DNA of 64,000 bases. Source: Strobilurus pachycystidiatus. Taxonomy: Eukaryota; Basidiomycota; Agaricomycetes; Agaricales; Physalacriaceae. Below, piece after piece: positions 48,756 to 60,125 of this stretch; within the stretch, counting starts at the first letter, position 1, and each line of letters opens with the position of its first letter. The stretch spans positions 682,001 through 746,000 of the forward strand of contig JAHLMK010000003.1 in the NCBI GenBank assembly GCA_019915135.1, written 5' to 3'. The notes under the pieces were generated by a model, which was given only the letters and a program-made list of their open reading frames with translations, was not told the DNA's origin and searched no databases. The position numbers were made by a program, and so were the translations under genes.

Positions 48756-49357
48756 ATGCTCTGCTGTAATGGTTGGGTGAATTTGCAGCGGGATGAGCAG
48801 GATGCGGGGATGAGTATGCGCAGATGTGTGTAGCCGCGTCTCGCTATTCGGGTAAGCTCTTCGTTCCGTTTATTTATCTTTTCACACAAAACTCGATGGC
48901 GCTTTGACGCCGCCATCGAGATTGCAGATCCTCCCTCCTCACCACCCACTCCGCCGGCCACATCGTACTCCGTGCGCGTCACGCCGCGCTCGCCACGCTA
49001 CGCGCCGCCCCCCAGTTATATTACAACTGCGCCAGCCTTACCCGACGCGCCAGCCTTATCCGACATTGAAACTCGGCCGAAACGCCTTATCAGGGGAGCG
49101 AGCATGCGGTTCTGCTCCACGGCGGCCGGCCGGCCACCATGCCATCAGAGAATGGGCTTATTCAGCTATGCATCGACTCGTGATGAGTCGATGCATAGCT
49201 GAATAAGCCCATTCCCTCTCTTTTCAACCCCTACGGCGCCGCCTTGATTTGTGCCCGTCCACCGCCGCCACCGCTCCCGCCGCTACTATTTGTGAGCATT
49301 GATTTTCTTCCTTCTCTCTCATTTATACTGACGTTCATTAATGTAGCAAAATTGACA
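48756..49357. other. Spacer with a perfect 30-bp inverted repeat
   Basis: GC-rich intergenic DNA between the KDZ element and the next cluster. It holds the hairpin at 49150-49214 and, before 49346, an AG acceptor that suggests an intron in the 5' leader of the following gene. Confidence 0.5.
49150..49214. repeat. Perfect 30-bp inverted repeat with 5-nt loop
   Basis: The left arm 49150-49179 starts GAATGGGCTTATTCAGC and the right arm 49185-49214 is its exact reverse complement, with loop GTGAT. Such a perfect long hairpin is unusual in this DNA and may be an element end, a small-RNA source or an expression control structure. Confidence 0.95.
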
Positions 49358-52318
49358 ATGTTGGACAAATTCACGGCTCATCTCAAAGGGCTGTTCCAAA
49401 AGCGGGCGGGCAAGTCAAAAAAGCGGGAGTCTAAGTCGAGTCCCCCTGCGCATCACATTGACGAGTCGATCCCCCCCCTCGTGGATCGCGAGGACGACGG
49501 CGACAACCTGCGCGGCGATGACGAATCCTCCAGCGATGACGAGGACGACCACGGGCGTCCCACTTCCGAGCACGCAGATGGCGCCCTACCATCCGCCATT
49601 GCTGGGGCCGTGCTCTACATTACGCCTGCTACTGCTCATCGCGATCCCAATCTGCCAACCATCTATATCTGCACTGAACCTCACACCCGGCGTCCTCATC
49701 AGCTCGCCAAATCTGGAAGAGACTTTGTCATCACCTACCATAGTACGCAGGTCAACCAGACAAAGTCTTCGGCCGCCTACGCCCACAACCACATTGGTAT
49801 TCCCAAGGGCCCCAACGAGATGATGGTCAAGCAAGGTATGTGTTCCCGATCTACTACATCTACAGCTCCAGGACTTTTGCGCAGGTTTGTACGAGTTACG
49901 GCCTGGCGATATGGTCTGGGCCCGGGATCTCGACGACACTTCCCATCCAGAACAGGATGTTTTGCAGGCGTACGTCTTTGATCGGCAAGTCATTCATCTT
50001 CGTTGTGTTTGTTTCTTGTTGACCTCTGTCTTAGACACGACTTTGACTCTGACGAGGCTTTCGAGAAGATTCAGGGATCTCTCGACTCTCTCCGCGACCG
50101 CGCCCTTGGGAGTCGTGAGACTCGCACCCGTGACCGCGTTCATTTCGAGACCTTCAACCCAATTGGCGTCAAAGACACCCGGTGCTACTCATTGGGCATG
50201 AATGTCCAGAAGCCCAAGAACCTCGCTGGGCCTTCCGCTAGTGGGAAGGTTACAGATGCCGGTAGCCTCAATGACAAGGAGGATCTCAAGTTGCGCAAAG
50301 ATATTGTCGAAGTAAGCCACCTACTTTGCCGCCAGGCTAGCCGCTAATGTGTAATGTGAGACTACAACGGGGCTTGCGTTTGATGGTTTGGCTTTGCGCT
50401 ATCCAGAGCTCACGGCGCTCCTTGACGACGCTGCCGATCTTCACAACACTCCTCGTATTGGCACACATCGGAACACGGCCTTCAGTGGCGTTCAAATGAA
50501 TCTTGCTACGCCTCAACTCAACACGTCGGGTAAATTCTCAAGTATTAATTGAGTTCCCTCACTAACGTCGAGCATCTCAGTTGACGAAATGAAGGAGATG
50601 GGCGCCTTTGGGACAGCACATATAGACGCCGGTGACGATATTCTTGGGTATACGACAATGATATGCAACAGCGATCTTCCACCCGACTATGAAGGTGGCC
50701 GCTTTCATTTGGTGGAACTTGGGTTCTATGTAGCGTTGGACGGACTCAAGATTATGGGCTTCTCAGGTTAATATCTGTCACTTACTTTCACTCAATTCAC
50801 TTGATGTAAATATCTCAGGCCTACGCTGGCACGGCGGGACTCCACCGCTCGCACCGCCAAATGTCAAAACCGTTGAAGATATCGAGTCGTGGGCCTATCG
50901 TTATGTTGTTGTGCTCTACCCTCAGCGCGCTGTTATGAGTGGTCGATCAACTGTCAACGTGGCCGCGGATGCAACTCATAAGCCGATTCAACTCACGTCA
51001 GAGTTGAAGGAGACCTCAGCTCGGACACCCACGTATGTATACGCAGCTGTTGTGATGGTCGTTCTAACCTTATTGTAGAACATCTGAGTTTGTTACAACG
51101 TTCACCTCACACCAGCCTGCGTACGTTGACCGTCATCAGCTAATCTATCGCGTCTTATTTCTGAACTAGGCATGAAACAAAACGTGGATATACGAGCGAG
51201 ATCAACATGGCGGCCGACGGAGACGTGGTCATGGAAAGCGCGGACAAGTTTGATTTTCTTTGCCGCTCGCTATTCCTACTCTCCAATTCCGTCCTTCGAC
51301 AAGGTAACTTTGATGGAAAGTTTGCCGCGTCCTACGAGGCCTTTAGACGAGCGTTCAAAGCTGGAGATCTAGTCCCAACTCAGTGGACCCTTGCGCCAAC
51401 CGGAGTAGCGTGGATTGAGCCCAAGATTACTGATGGTGAGCTATCTTTTACAACTATTGATCATTGCTGATTTCTGTTAGACTTCGCTAAACTGAGCATT
51501 CGCCAACAAGTCGTCTTACGCACTCAGTTGTTATGTGCGTCACATGCCCGATTTGTGGCCAAGTACGCAGATAAATACGAGGCGTGGTTCAAAACATTGT
51601 CGCCATGCCCTGTCAATGAAGATGACGACATAGGTAATGTTACTGTACTCAAGATTTGGTGGAAGTGTATTCATGGATTCTTATGCAGTGACCGGTCGAG
51701 CTGCCAAGGGTTCGAAGAAAAGCAAGTCCAAGGAGGCAAAGCCGCCGGTGAAACTCACTCCGAGAGTTGCCGACGGTAGTTCCAAGCCGACCAAAGGCTC
51801 AAGGCAAATGCAGCTTGATGAGCGCAAACTCGGTACGCTCGCCACTAAATTATATTCGTACACTAACTTGATTTTTCAGTGTCGCTTCTCAAGAAAGATC
51901 GGTTGGTTGAAACGAGTAACAAGGGCGCTGAGAAAATTATGCGCAGTATTAATCGTTCAAAAAAAGCATCGACGGCTGCACCACCATCTACGCCCACCGT
52001 TCCTATGACGCGTGCTTCCAAAGCGACAACGACCAAGACTGGGGTACAACCTCCATCCGCTCCATCTTCCTCAACGTGTTCCAAGACACACCAAGCTTCT
52101 GTTTCCAAGCAGCCGGTTAGGCCTGCTACACGCTCCCAACATAGTCACACACAAAGTTCATCCGTTGGGGCCAAGACTGGAGAAAAGCGGAAGGCTAGAG
52201 AGGATGTGCAAAAGGGTACGATACTTTCTTTTAATTATAACCTGCATTTCTAATGCATCCTTTAGACGACTTTGCGAATAAACGTGCAAAGCGTAAGAAA
52301 TCCTCGCGCTGGCGTTGA
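49358..52318 (+). CDS. 2OG-Fe(II) oxygenase-like protein, 800 aa
   Basis: Twelve exons (49358..49835, 49885..49969, 50035..50311, 50361..50529, 50581..50766, 50819..51032, 51079..51120, 51170..51435, 51481..51633, 51689..51832, 51880..52215, 52266..52318) give 2,403 nt. The central region has His350-x-Asp352 (GTAHIDAGDD), a strand GGRFHLVELGFYVAL and His403 in GLRWHGGTPP, the arrangement of a double-stranded beta-helix 2OG-Fe(II) oxygenase. The N-terminus is acidic and low in complexity; the last 250 residues are Ser/Thr/Lys-rich and probably disordered. This subfamily is common in agaricomycetes but has no assigned substrate that I know. It differs from the TET/JBP gene at 3522 in every motif except the HxD..H pattern. 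Confidence 0.65.
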
Positions 52319-52406
52319 ACTGTAGCGTACTCATATATATCAAGTTTCCGTTCACAGTAATAGTCGTCAAGATATAGCTATTCCGGAGCATGACGAAGAC
52401 TCTGAT

Positions 52407-54469
52407 ATGGATATTACTACAGATGATGACGGTACGTCCCCTGATATCATGATAAAATTTCACGCCAACATCTCTTCAGATTATAGCGACGACAAAGCTT
52501 CTCCGACCCAAGTACTGCAACAAGCCTTATTTGCTCGCACCGCTGCAGTTGATTCTACGTCAACACTTGGTCCTATTTCTTTGGAGCTTCACGATTCTGA
52601 AGTTTCCTGGCCAACCTCCCGTAAGTCAAAACTTGATACCGTGTATTCCTATGCTTATATCCGATAGAAATTCCCTTTGTTGCCTCTTTACGACCTCACA
52701 CCCTGGCTGACAGTATTCGACGTCTCCAACGCGCAACTCAGACGCCGGGACAAAATGCACGCAGCGAGCTTATCAGCTCGCTGCAAATTGTGTCACGCTC
52801 AATGGTCATGCTACAAGATCGAGCACACCATAGCGATACTGCTCAGGCTGTAAAAGCTGGCTTGGGCCTCATTCGATGCATGTCGTCTCAAACAGATCTT
52901 GTTGCGGCCGAGTTGATGTTGTTTCGCCACAGCATTCTCAAGTTTCACCTCAACTTGTATACATGGCTCTCAACGTGTATTGCGCTGGTGACCGCTTCTG
53001 CACCATCAGCTGCTTCGGTCTCCGCCCACCAGTCATGGATTGGGCGCCTCATTTGGGATATTCGGCTACTCACTCGTGATGGTCCCATTTCGTCTGGCGA
53101 TTCTCGATTGATTCAATCCTCCACCCATTATCTTCCCTCTCTTGATCCACCGACAACTTGCACTCTTCCTCCACTTCTTCGACACGATCCTCGAACTGAA
53201 AAACGCTCTCTCATTACCACCTTATTACGCATTCTCACATCGTGGTTTGAGGCCGACGACTTTTCTTATAACCAGGGCTGTTTTTTGGAGTGTCTTTCTC
53301 GACATTTCCAAGGAACAACTGTCTTTCTGCTGCCGGAAGTTTGGGAGGCGTACTGTCATCCCAAGCTGAGGCTCATATCTGGTTATGACGGCGGTCAACG
53401 CGCTCTTTCGGTCGCGCATCTTCAGAGTCTTGACAAAGCTCTCCGTGTTCATCCTATCATTCAGGATCTCGAGAATATCAAGACACTTGATTCCTCCTTT
53501 CAACAGTTCATCCAAGGATATGTTCCAATCTCTTTACCCACTTCACTTCCGCCGCTTCTCGGAGTTACAGCCACAGCTCCCCCGCTGCCATCTGCCCCAC
53601 CGCCACTTGCTCCGGCATCTTCCGCATTGACTGGCACGCCGGTCTTGTTCAACGACTTCACCACATTCCTCCGCGCGGCGCTGAATCTCCTCCCCACCGC
53701 ATCTTCCCCTTGTACACTTCCAAACGCGCTGGACGCTCGGGAAAACCTTGATTGGTGGCTCCCATTCCGTGAGCTTGCCCCTTCAAGACAGCGTATTTTA
53801 CGCAATGGTGGTCCTTTCGAGTCGGACAAGATCCTGTCGCGAGGAGGAATGTTCAGTGCTCTTATTTTCCGCGGCATTCTTTTCAACACGGATGCGCTCC
53901 ATTCTATTCATCATTCCTTCCACTTCGAAGATCTTGAAGCATGGCTTACTTTCAAAGCACGCTTTACCGATCCCGATATATCATCAGAAGACACCGAGCG
54001 ATATTTCTGCCATCCCGCCCCTTATGGTCCGACTGCTAAACGCAAAACGGAGAATGCTCTTCGTTTCTACACAGATGGAAGTGACGCTCTGCTACAGCTC
54101 GTACTGAACCCGCCTAAGAATAAATGGCCCTTTTTAGCGCTGTGCAGAGCAATCACAAAGAGTACGAATTTCTTCACTTTTGGGAAGTTGTCGGCATATC
54201 TTTTGGCCGTGGATTTGGTTCACGCTGGCGTTGTGAAGAAGCCGAGCATTGAAGACATGGCCGAGGTCGTCTTCTGGCTCGAGAAGGGAGCCAGGACCGC
54301 CCTTGGGCGTTTTGGATACACAACTGCGACGGAGGTGAAGGGTGCTTTTATCAGCTTGTATAAGCATTTGGATAAAGAGCTAACTGACTTGGAAAAGTCT
54401 GCGATGAGGTTTGATATATTTGTAGTTGAACACGGTCTGTGTAAATACGGACGCTTTTATCCCGCGTAG
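52407..54469 (+). CDS. Unrecognised 655-aa protein, possibly the C-terminal part of the upstream gene
   Basis: Exons 52407..52431, 52480..52620 and 52668..54469 give 655 aa. It opens with acidic residues (MDITTDDD), has helical segments (HTLADSIRRLQRATQT, VKAGLGLIRCMSSQT), a proline/alanine-rich linker near the middle and a conserved-looking C-terminal domain (FEDLEAWLTFKARFTD, KNKWPFLALCRAITKS). No family is recognised. The gene starts only 88 bp after the stop of the oxygenase-like gene, and the open frame extends upstream of 52407 towards it. All donors near that stop have the wrong phase for a clean splice, so I list two genes, but one fused gene with a small indel is possible. Confidence 0.5.
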
Positions 54470-54659
54470 TAATAACTCAACGACATGATGTATTATTCTC
54501 GAGACATAACAAGCGGAGGTCTTGTATATCAACGCATATGTGAAAAGATCATTTATACTACGAGAATATGGTAATAAAATGAGCGCTAATATAAATGGAT
54601 GTAACGGTATGCAAGTTGCGCCGCACATAGACGTCATAAGAAATGGGGAAGTGAATGAA

Positions 54660-57600
54660 TTAATAGTTGGTAAAAGAAGCGACGGTGCGACCATCTGGTG
54701 TGGAGAACGCCTCGCAGAACCAACCGTCCAGTCGAGTGGCTTGATTATCCGGCGCAGCCAATGCTTCATCAACCCAGATTGGAAGCGACGGGCTGACATA
54801 GAGCGTAACAGATCCAGTACAGGCGCCAACGGAGGGAATAACGGGCATCAAGGTAGTCTTGGGAACAACGTTTCCGTTGACTGTAACTTGACGTGTCGGC
54901 GCTTGAACAAATTTAATCTATATGTCAAGGTGAGTAGCGTCCATAATAGGTGATTGTCAGAGTAACAATGTGTACCGTATAGCCCAAGGAATACAGCGTG
55001 CGTACACCGGCAACTATTTGAGAAAACTCTCGAGCTCTGAAAGCAAGCGATGACCGAGCTGCCTCAAAGACTTCTGGAGTCATCCGTTCCCGAATATTGG
55101 GGAGATCTGGAAAGCCTGATCCTCTGAGATATCGCACAAGCGCTTGTTTAAACCTTTCTTCGTCATCGGACAAGGTTGATGTATGTTGCTCTTGTGGCTC
55201 AAATCGAACGGCCGTCATGAGAATATCGGCGGAGGTGATGATCTTCCATTGCATTGTCGAGAGAAGCGTTTTGGTAGCACGTCCAAAAAGCTGATCAACG
55301 ATTAAACATGTTCAGCAAAAGTTTCTGACGCATACCTCGGTGAAACTGCAAGTAGCATCCAGTGGAATATTGAAGCCATTATAGAAAGCTCGAACGGTCG
55401 GATGTTCATCAAAGATAATGGTGGCCGATGTACCAAGCAAGGCGCTATGTATGAATTGGGTACGAAGGCGGTCAACGGTAACCAAGTCAAGCGTGGCAAT
55501 GACGGTGAGCTAGAGGATTGATGTGAGCATCGCCCATAAACTTATATCTGAGGAATCGTACATCAGGTAATTGCGGCAAGTACTGCGAAAGAAGCATGCG
55601 AAAGATCACATCGTCCGCAATAGCAGAGGTTGCCGATGGGATGTTTGGGTACGTCTGTGGTGCCCAGCGAGCGAGCGCCTTGGCAAATGTTGGAGAAAAG
55701 TTCTCCAAAAATTCAGCATCATCGATGGACGCACTACCGTCAAGCATTGCCTGAAGGAATATTGGGGAAAGATACTGCGGAAGTCGTCCACTGTAGGCCG
55801 TAACTATCGCCATTACTGTACCCAAAGCAGTAAGTGTGATAAGACGCTCGTCGGTAGAGAAAAATGCGAGATTGAGCGTCTGATACTCTTCGGTTGCGCT
55901 GCACCAAAACGATTGCATCGAGGTGGACTTGAAGCAGTATTCAATCAGTCCGGTCATCAGCTCAAGAATTGGACCAGGACCAATAGCGCGCCCGCTACAT
56001 ACGTATGTAAGTTGAGACGTCTCTAACGTTACTATTATGGGAATTAGAGCTCACAGTGTAACGGTCCAGTTAGCCTTATTGAGCAGATAGCTGATGGAAG
56101 GACGATAGTTGGTCAAACGGATGGTAGTCCGGGGAAGGATAGCATCTGGATCGCTCCAAGCTCGGACCACAGCAAAGAAATCACTGCATACGGTGTCCAG
56201 AGCCACCGAGTCGTCGGCATTAATTATGAAAGCTGAGCCAGTAGCAAAGGCGCGAGCAGGTAATGCTGCAATGAGGTTCTCCTTGAACTCTGCTTGCGAT
56301 ACAGCAGAGTACGAGGTAGATGATGGTCGTCGAAAGCCTTGATGCTGGAAAAGCCCAGGATGCTAAAGACACCGTTAAATTGCATTGAAGGTATTCAACT
56401 TGAAAAACTTACGGCGCCGGTATTATCCAATCGACGACGCTGACGAGTCCGAGTTGAGATCGCCTCAAGGACCTAGCTTACTTAAGTTATATGTTCCACA
56501 TAATAGAAGTATGATATTCACCGACGCCTCCGAAGTTTCTGAATCAGAACGAACACGTCGACGGCTTTCAGCAGATACCGAACGGACCGTGGTTGAGGGC
56601 ATGGTCGAGGGCATCGTCGTTGTCAAAGAAGACGGACAAGATAGTAGATGCGTGTCCTCAGGCGCCTCTTGTGGTATACTGACTGTATCATCGAGCATGT
56701 CCCACATGACGCGCATAACCGTGCAAGTGTGGTCACGACGACGCGCTGTACCAAATACTGGGGCTGAAAAAAACATCAGAAAGATACACAAGTTAAGACT
56801 AATGACCCTACGTACCAAAAAGCAGGATGATTTTCTCTTGAGGAGCACCGGGTGTAACTGGTAGAACAATGTTTGATTGCCCAGGAGCACCAAAAAGCTG
56901 ATCCAGCGGCCAATGTCGCCGATACGCAGCTTCTAGACGTGCTACGGTGTAAAAGTTGGAATGATCGGCGTCTGCATTCCTAGTATAGAGGCGTCGACTG
57001 GATCCACCGCGCGGCTCGTTACCGGGCTTGAGTACGGCGTATCGCTTCTGTGCCGTATGTGGTGAAGGCGGCAAAACAATGTTGTCCGGACCGTTTTCCA
57101 GGCGCATAAAACCGTCGCTGATCTTGTCTTGAATCTGTTCAGGCTGCTCGAGCGTGTTGAGAACAAACTCAAAGTAGAAGCCCATATGATACAGGCGGCT
57201 GAAGAGAGCAACATATTTTGGAACCACGGCAAAGAATGAGCGCGGCGCGGAGTAGTCGTCAAACTCCTCTGAATGATACTTGAATTGATAATCAGTTATC
57301 AATTGACTATAGTATATCTCAAAGACGTACAACGGACAATGGCGTCACAAAACAGCATGCAGAAATACTGCGAACATTAGGCCCATTTGCAGGAAAGCCA
57401 CGGACAGGTCCTGATGACCGAGGAGCCGTTGTACGGTGGCGAGCAATGGCATCAGCGCGACCTTGCGCGGTAGTGCGACTAGTTCCGGTTGTTGCCCGTT
57501 GAGCAAGAGGATTAATGAAAGCAGCCACACTAGACGGCGGTGGTGGACCGGTTGCGGCAGGAACTATTGGCGGAGGGACGGTGACAGAAATGCCAGAACT

Positions 57601-58035
57601 TGGAGCAGTTCTACATGAATGTTGAGTATGAATGAGTAATGGTAAGTTGTAGTCGTAAACATACATGAGCATGTCGTGCTGGTAGTACTCGCGGCGACAC
57701 GTACCACACGCATCTTGAAGGGTGTAGGCCACCTTCAACTTGTCAGTACAGATTGCACAAAAGGAAACAAGTTTCACATACTCCATGAAAGCGCGGACAT
57801 CCCGCCTGCGTACCACCACGAGGTTCCATGGTTGGTCGGGTAGACGGGACGACCACCATCTCCTGGCCATGCGTTATCGGGATATGTCCGCAGCCCGGCG
57901 TATTGCACTGGCCGCCCTGTGTGTTATGGTTGAGGGTATATTCAAACAAGACGGTAACGGTCTCACTGGTCCAGGTAAATAGACTTGGCAGCCACACCGA
58001 CTGCAGCTTGAGTCACCAGAAGAAGACTGAGGCAT
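54660..58035 (-). CDS. HECT-like protein with N-terminal cysteine motifs, start uncertain
   Basis: The minus strand carries a many-exon gene ending at 54660. Blocks joined by clean GT..AG introns include a cysteine-rich start (GGQCNTPGCGHIPITHG, DACGTCRREYYQ), a Pro/Ala linker, FDDYSAPRSFFAVVP, a conserved run around LGRAIGPGPILELMTGLIEY, LPQYLSPIFLQAMLDG, a block near HPTVRAFYNGFNIPLDA, and the end ACTGSVTLYVSPSLP. The order FYxEF, LGRxIGxG, PxxLSPxxLxAL and FYxGF resembles the N-lobe of HECT ubiquitin ligases. A clear C-terminal TCF cysteine is not seen, so ligase activity is doubtful. The start is unclear: the ATG at 58035 lies in a different frame from the next block unless an AGCTGCAG acceptor is used. 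It converges on the 655-aa gene. Confidence 0.5.
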
Positions 58036-58838
58036 AGTAACGAGTGGAAGGGGACTCTGGGAAGGAGTGAAGAGAGAAAAGAGACGTTGAGTGAATAGAG
58101 CACCCACCGGTCAAACAGGCGGCTTTTATAGCTGGCCCTCAGGTGTCTCAAGGGTTGGCCTTGAGGCGGGACTGTCAAGGGTCGGCAAAGAGCGGCCAAC
58201 GTTGGCCTTGAGGCGGGATTCTCTTGGTCTTGGCGTAAGATCAGCTGTTCAAAGGGCTGGCCTTGAGGCAGACTTTCAAGGGGTTGGCTGTGAGACAGAA
58301 TTCCACTCGACATCAAGACAAGATAGGTAATCCAACTTTGGCGTGGCGCTGGTCGATGATACTATTGAGAATCAGAAAGATAGATACAAATATAGCATCA
58401 ATATTCATTGTTGATAATCATTGAACTTTGCCAAGTCTCAGTTTGTTTCATAAACCATTATCTACAACATAAGCGAGCTGTCAAAATGAAATTCTTAGTC
58501 TGGATCTTTGGCGTCAAACAGAAAGTTTCCAAACTAACCAACAGTAGAGTGTCATAATATCTGTGGCTAGCTTGATCTGTATGTTTTACGAGTGTTCTAT
58601 CCAAAGTCTTTGTAAATTGGAACATTCACGTTCTAAACACAAGACCAAGTCCAAAATTTGACGCATCAAACTTGAGATTCCGCCATCAAAAACGAGATTC
58701 TGCCATCAAAAACGAGATTCCGCCATCAAAAATGAGATTTGTGTCATCGGAAACAAATTTGGCGACGATTTAGCTAATAATAATATTGTCCACCACGGAC
58801 CCTCATAGTTAGGCCTGATAACAGAGAGTCTTCACTGC
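58036..58838. other. No gene; contains short repeats
   Basis: From 58145 to 58310 the phrase GGCCTTGAGGC followed by GGGA or AGAC and TTCAAGGGTTGGC recurs at least four times. AT-rich DNA follows, including the 20-bp tandem repeat listed separately. Confidence 0.6.
58674..58740. repeat. 20-bp tandem repeat, three and a third units
   Basis: GAGATTCCGCCATCAAAAAC, GAGATTCTGCCATCAAAAAC and GAGATTCCGCCATCAAAAAT follow without gap, then GAGATTT. Units differ by single bases. Confidence 0.95.
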
Positions 58839-59143
58839 TCATACCGCGAAAAGTAAGCTTTTCCGACATGTTGATGATGATGGGAAGAAGTCAAGATGTG
58901 GGTGGCCCAATTCGGAAATTGCATCTTCGCCATCGACCACGATGAACTCGCCACCAGAACCCGGCTCGCCCTCGCTCTCCATGTCGTTGACGGTAACGCC
59001 CCCCGAAGAATTGTTCGCGCTCAAATCGTCCAGCTAAGGCAACACCTCCACGCTCCTCGACGTGGTCAGCGGCAGTCTTGCCTCTCCCACTGTGTCTGCG
59101 TCACCCACTCACTTCCAACTCAATTGTCGTTATCACCTTCACC

Positions 59144-59560
59144 ATGGATCACATCGGTATTGAATTACAGAAACAGGTGCTCGTCGTGCGCATGTCAGCG
59201 CCGCGCAGGAACCGACGTTCGTGTCGGTCGTGAAAGAAAAGACAGCGCTCTGTCAGGAACTGCAGGAGGAGGCCCTTTACACCAAGTACAAGCAGCTGCA
59301 CCGGGATCTGGAGCTCCTGGAGATCTAGGAGTGCTATGTGAAAGACGCATAGGCGAATCTCAAGCGCCGCGAACTCCTCCGGGCGCAGGAGGAAGTCAGC
59401 GCATCCAGTCTGTCCCGCTCGTCGTCGGCCAGTTCCTCGAACCCATAGACCAGCACACCGGCATCGTCGGCTCCACCACCGGCTCCAACTATGTCGTCCG
59501 CATCCTCTCCACCCCCGGCCGCGAGCTCCTCAAGTCGTCGCCTTTGCCAAGCGCCGTACC
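59144..59560 (+). pseudogene. RPT3: RPT3 (26S proteasome ATPase subunit) 5' fragment, broken
   Basis: The fragment starts MDHIGIELQ at 59144 and continues in shifting frames with [67 protein letters not shown] and [19 protein letters not shown]. This is the N-terminal coiled-coil and OB-fold part of RPT3/PSMC4. Two TAG stops (59326-59328 and 59350-59352) replace expected Gln/Glu codons, and one base is missing after QEEV near 59398. After ELLKSS the likeness ends and no AAA ATPase domain follows. RPT3 is essential and single-copy, so an intact gene must exist elsewhere. A small minus-strand frame just upstream (58839-59024, [14 protein letters not shown]) is open but unrecognised. Confidence 0.85.
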
Positions 59561-60125
59561 TATGGCAGCTCATCGACCGCGCGCGACTCCAAGTCGAGAC
59601 GCAGAGATCAACCCTCGCGCGCTATGGTCGGCGGGTCAGGCGGTTCCTGGGAGAAAGGGGGCGGTACGAGGAAGGAGGACATGGTCGATAACAGCGCTGT
59701 CGACTTTCTTCGAGAAGGTGCGCTTTGTTTTGGCGTCCGTTATGCCTGCGTTGAACCATCTGAATCAGAAATTGGCGACCCATTCCTCGATTGATAATTA
59801 CCATCACTTCACCGCATTGTTTGGTCTGTCCTTTCATCGTTTCCCTGCGCCACATTAACGTTCCAATGCATCTTTCAACAATCTGTAACACAATTCTGTA
59901 TGAACTCGACCCGTAATGAAATTCCACGCGTTTTCCTCTCAACATCTCATCGCGATCAGACCCGTTGTCATTTGAAAACTGACATTTTCATTTCGTAAGA
60001 AAAAGTTAGTGTATGTATGGGCGCGCAGAGACAATCTCATCGACAGTGAAGATGTCAATGTTTCATTGATCGAAAGTGAATTGATACAAGGCCAATTAGA
60101 TATGCGCCAGGAACAAGGGAAATGA

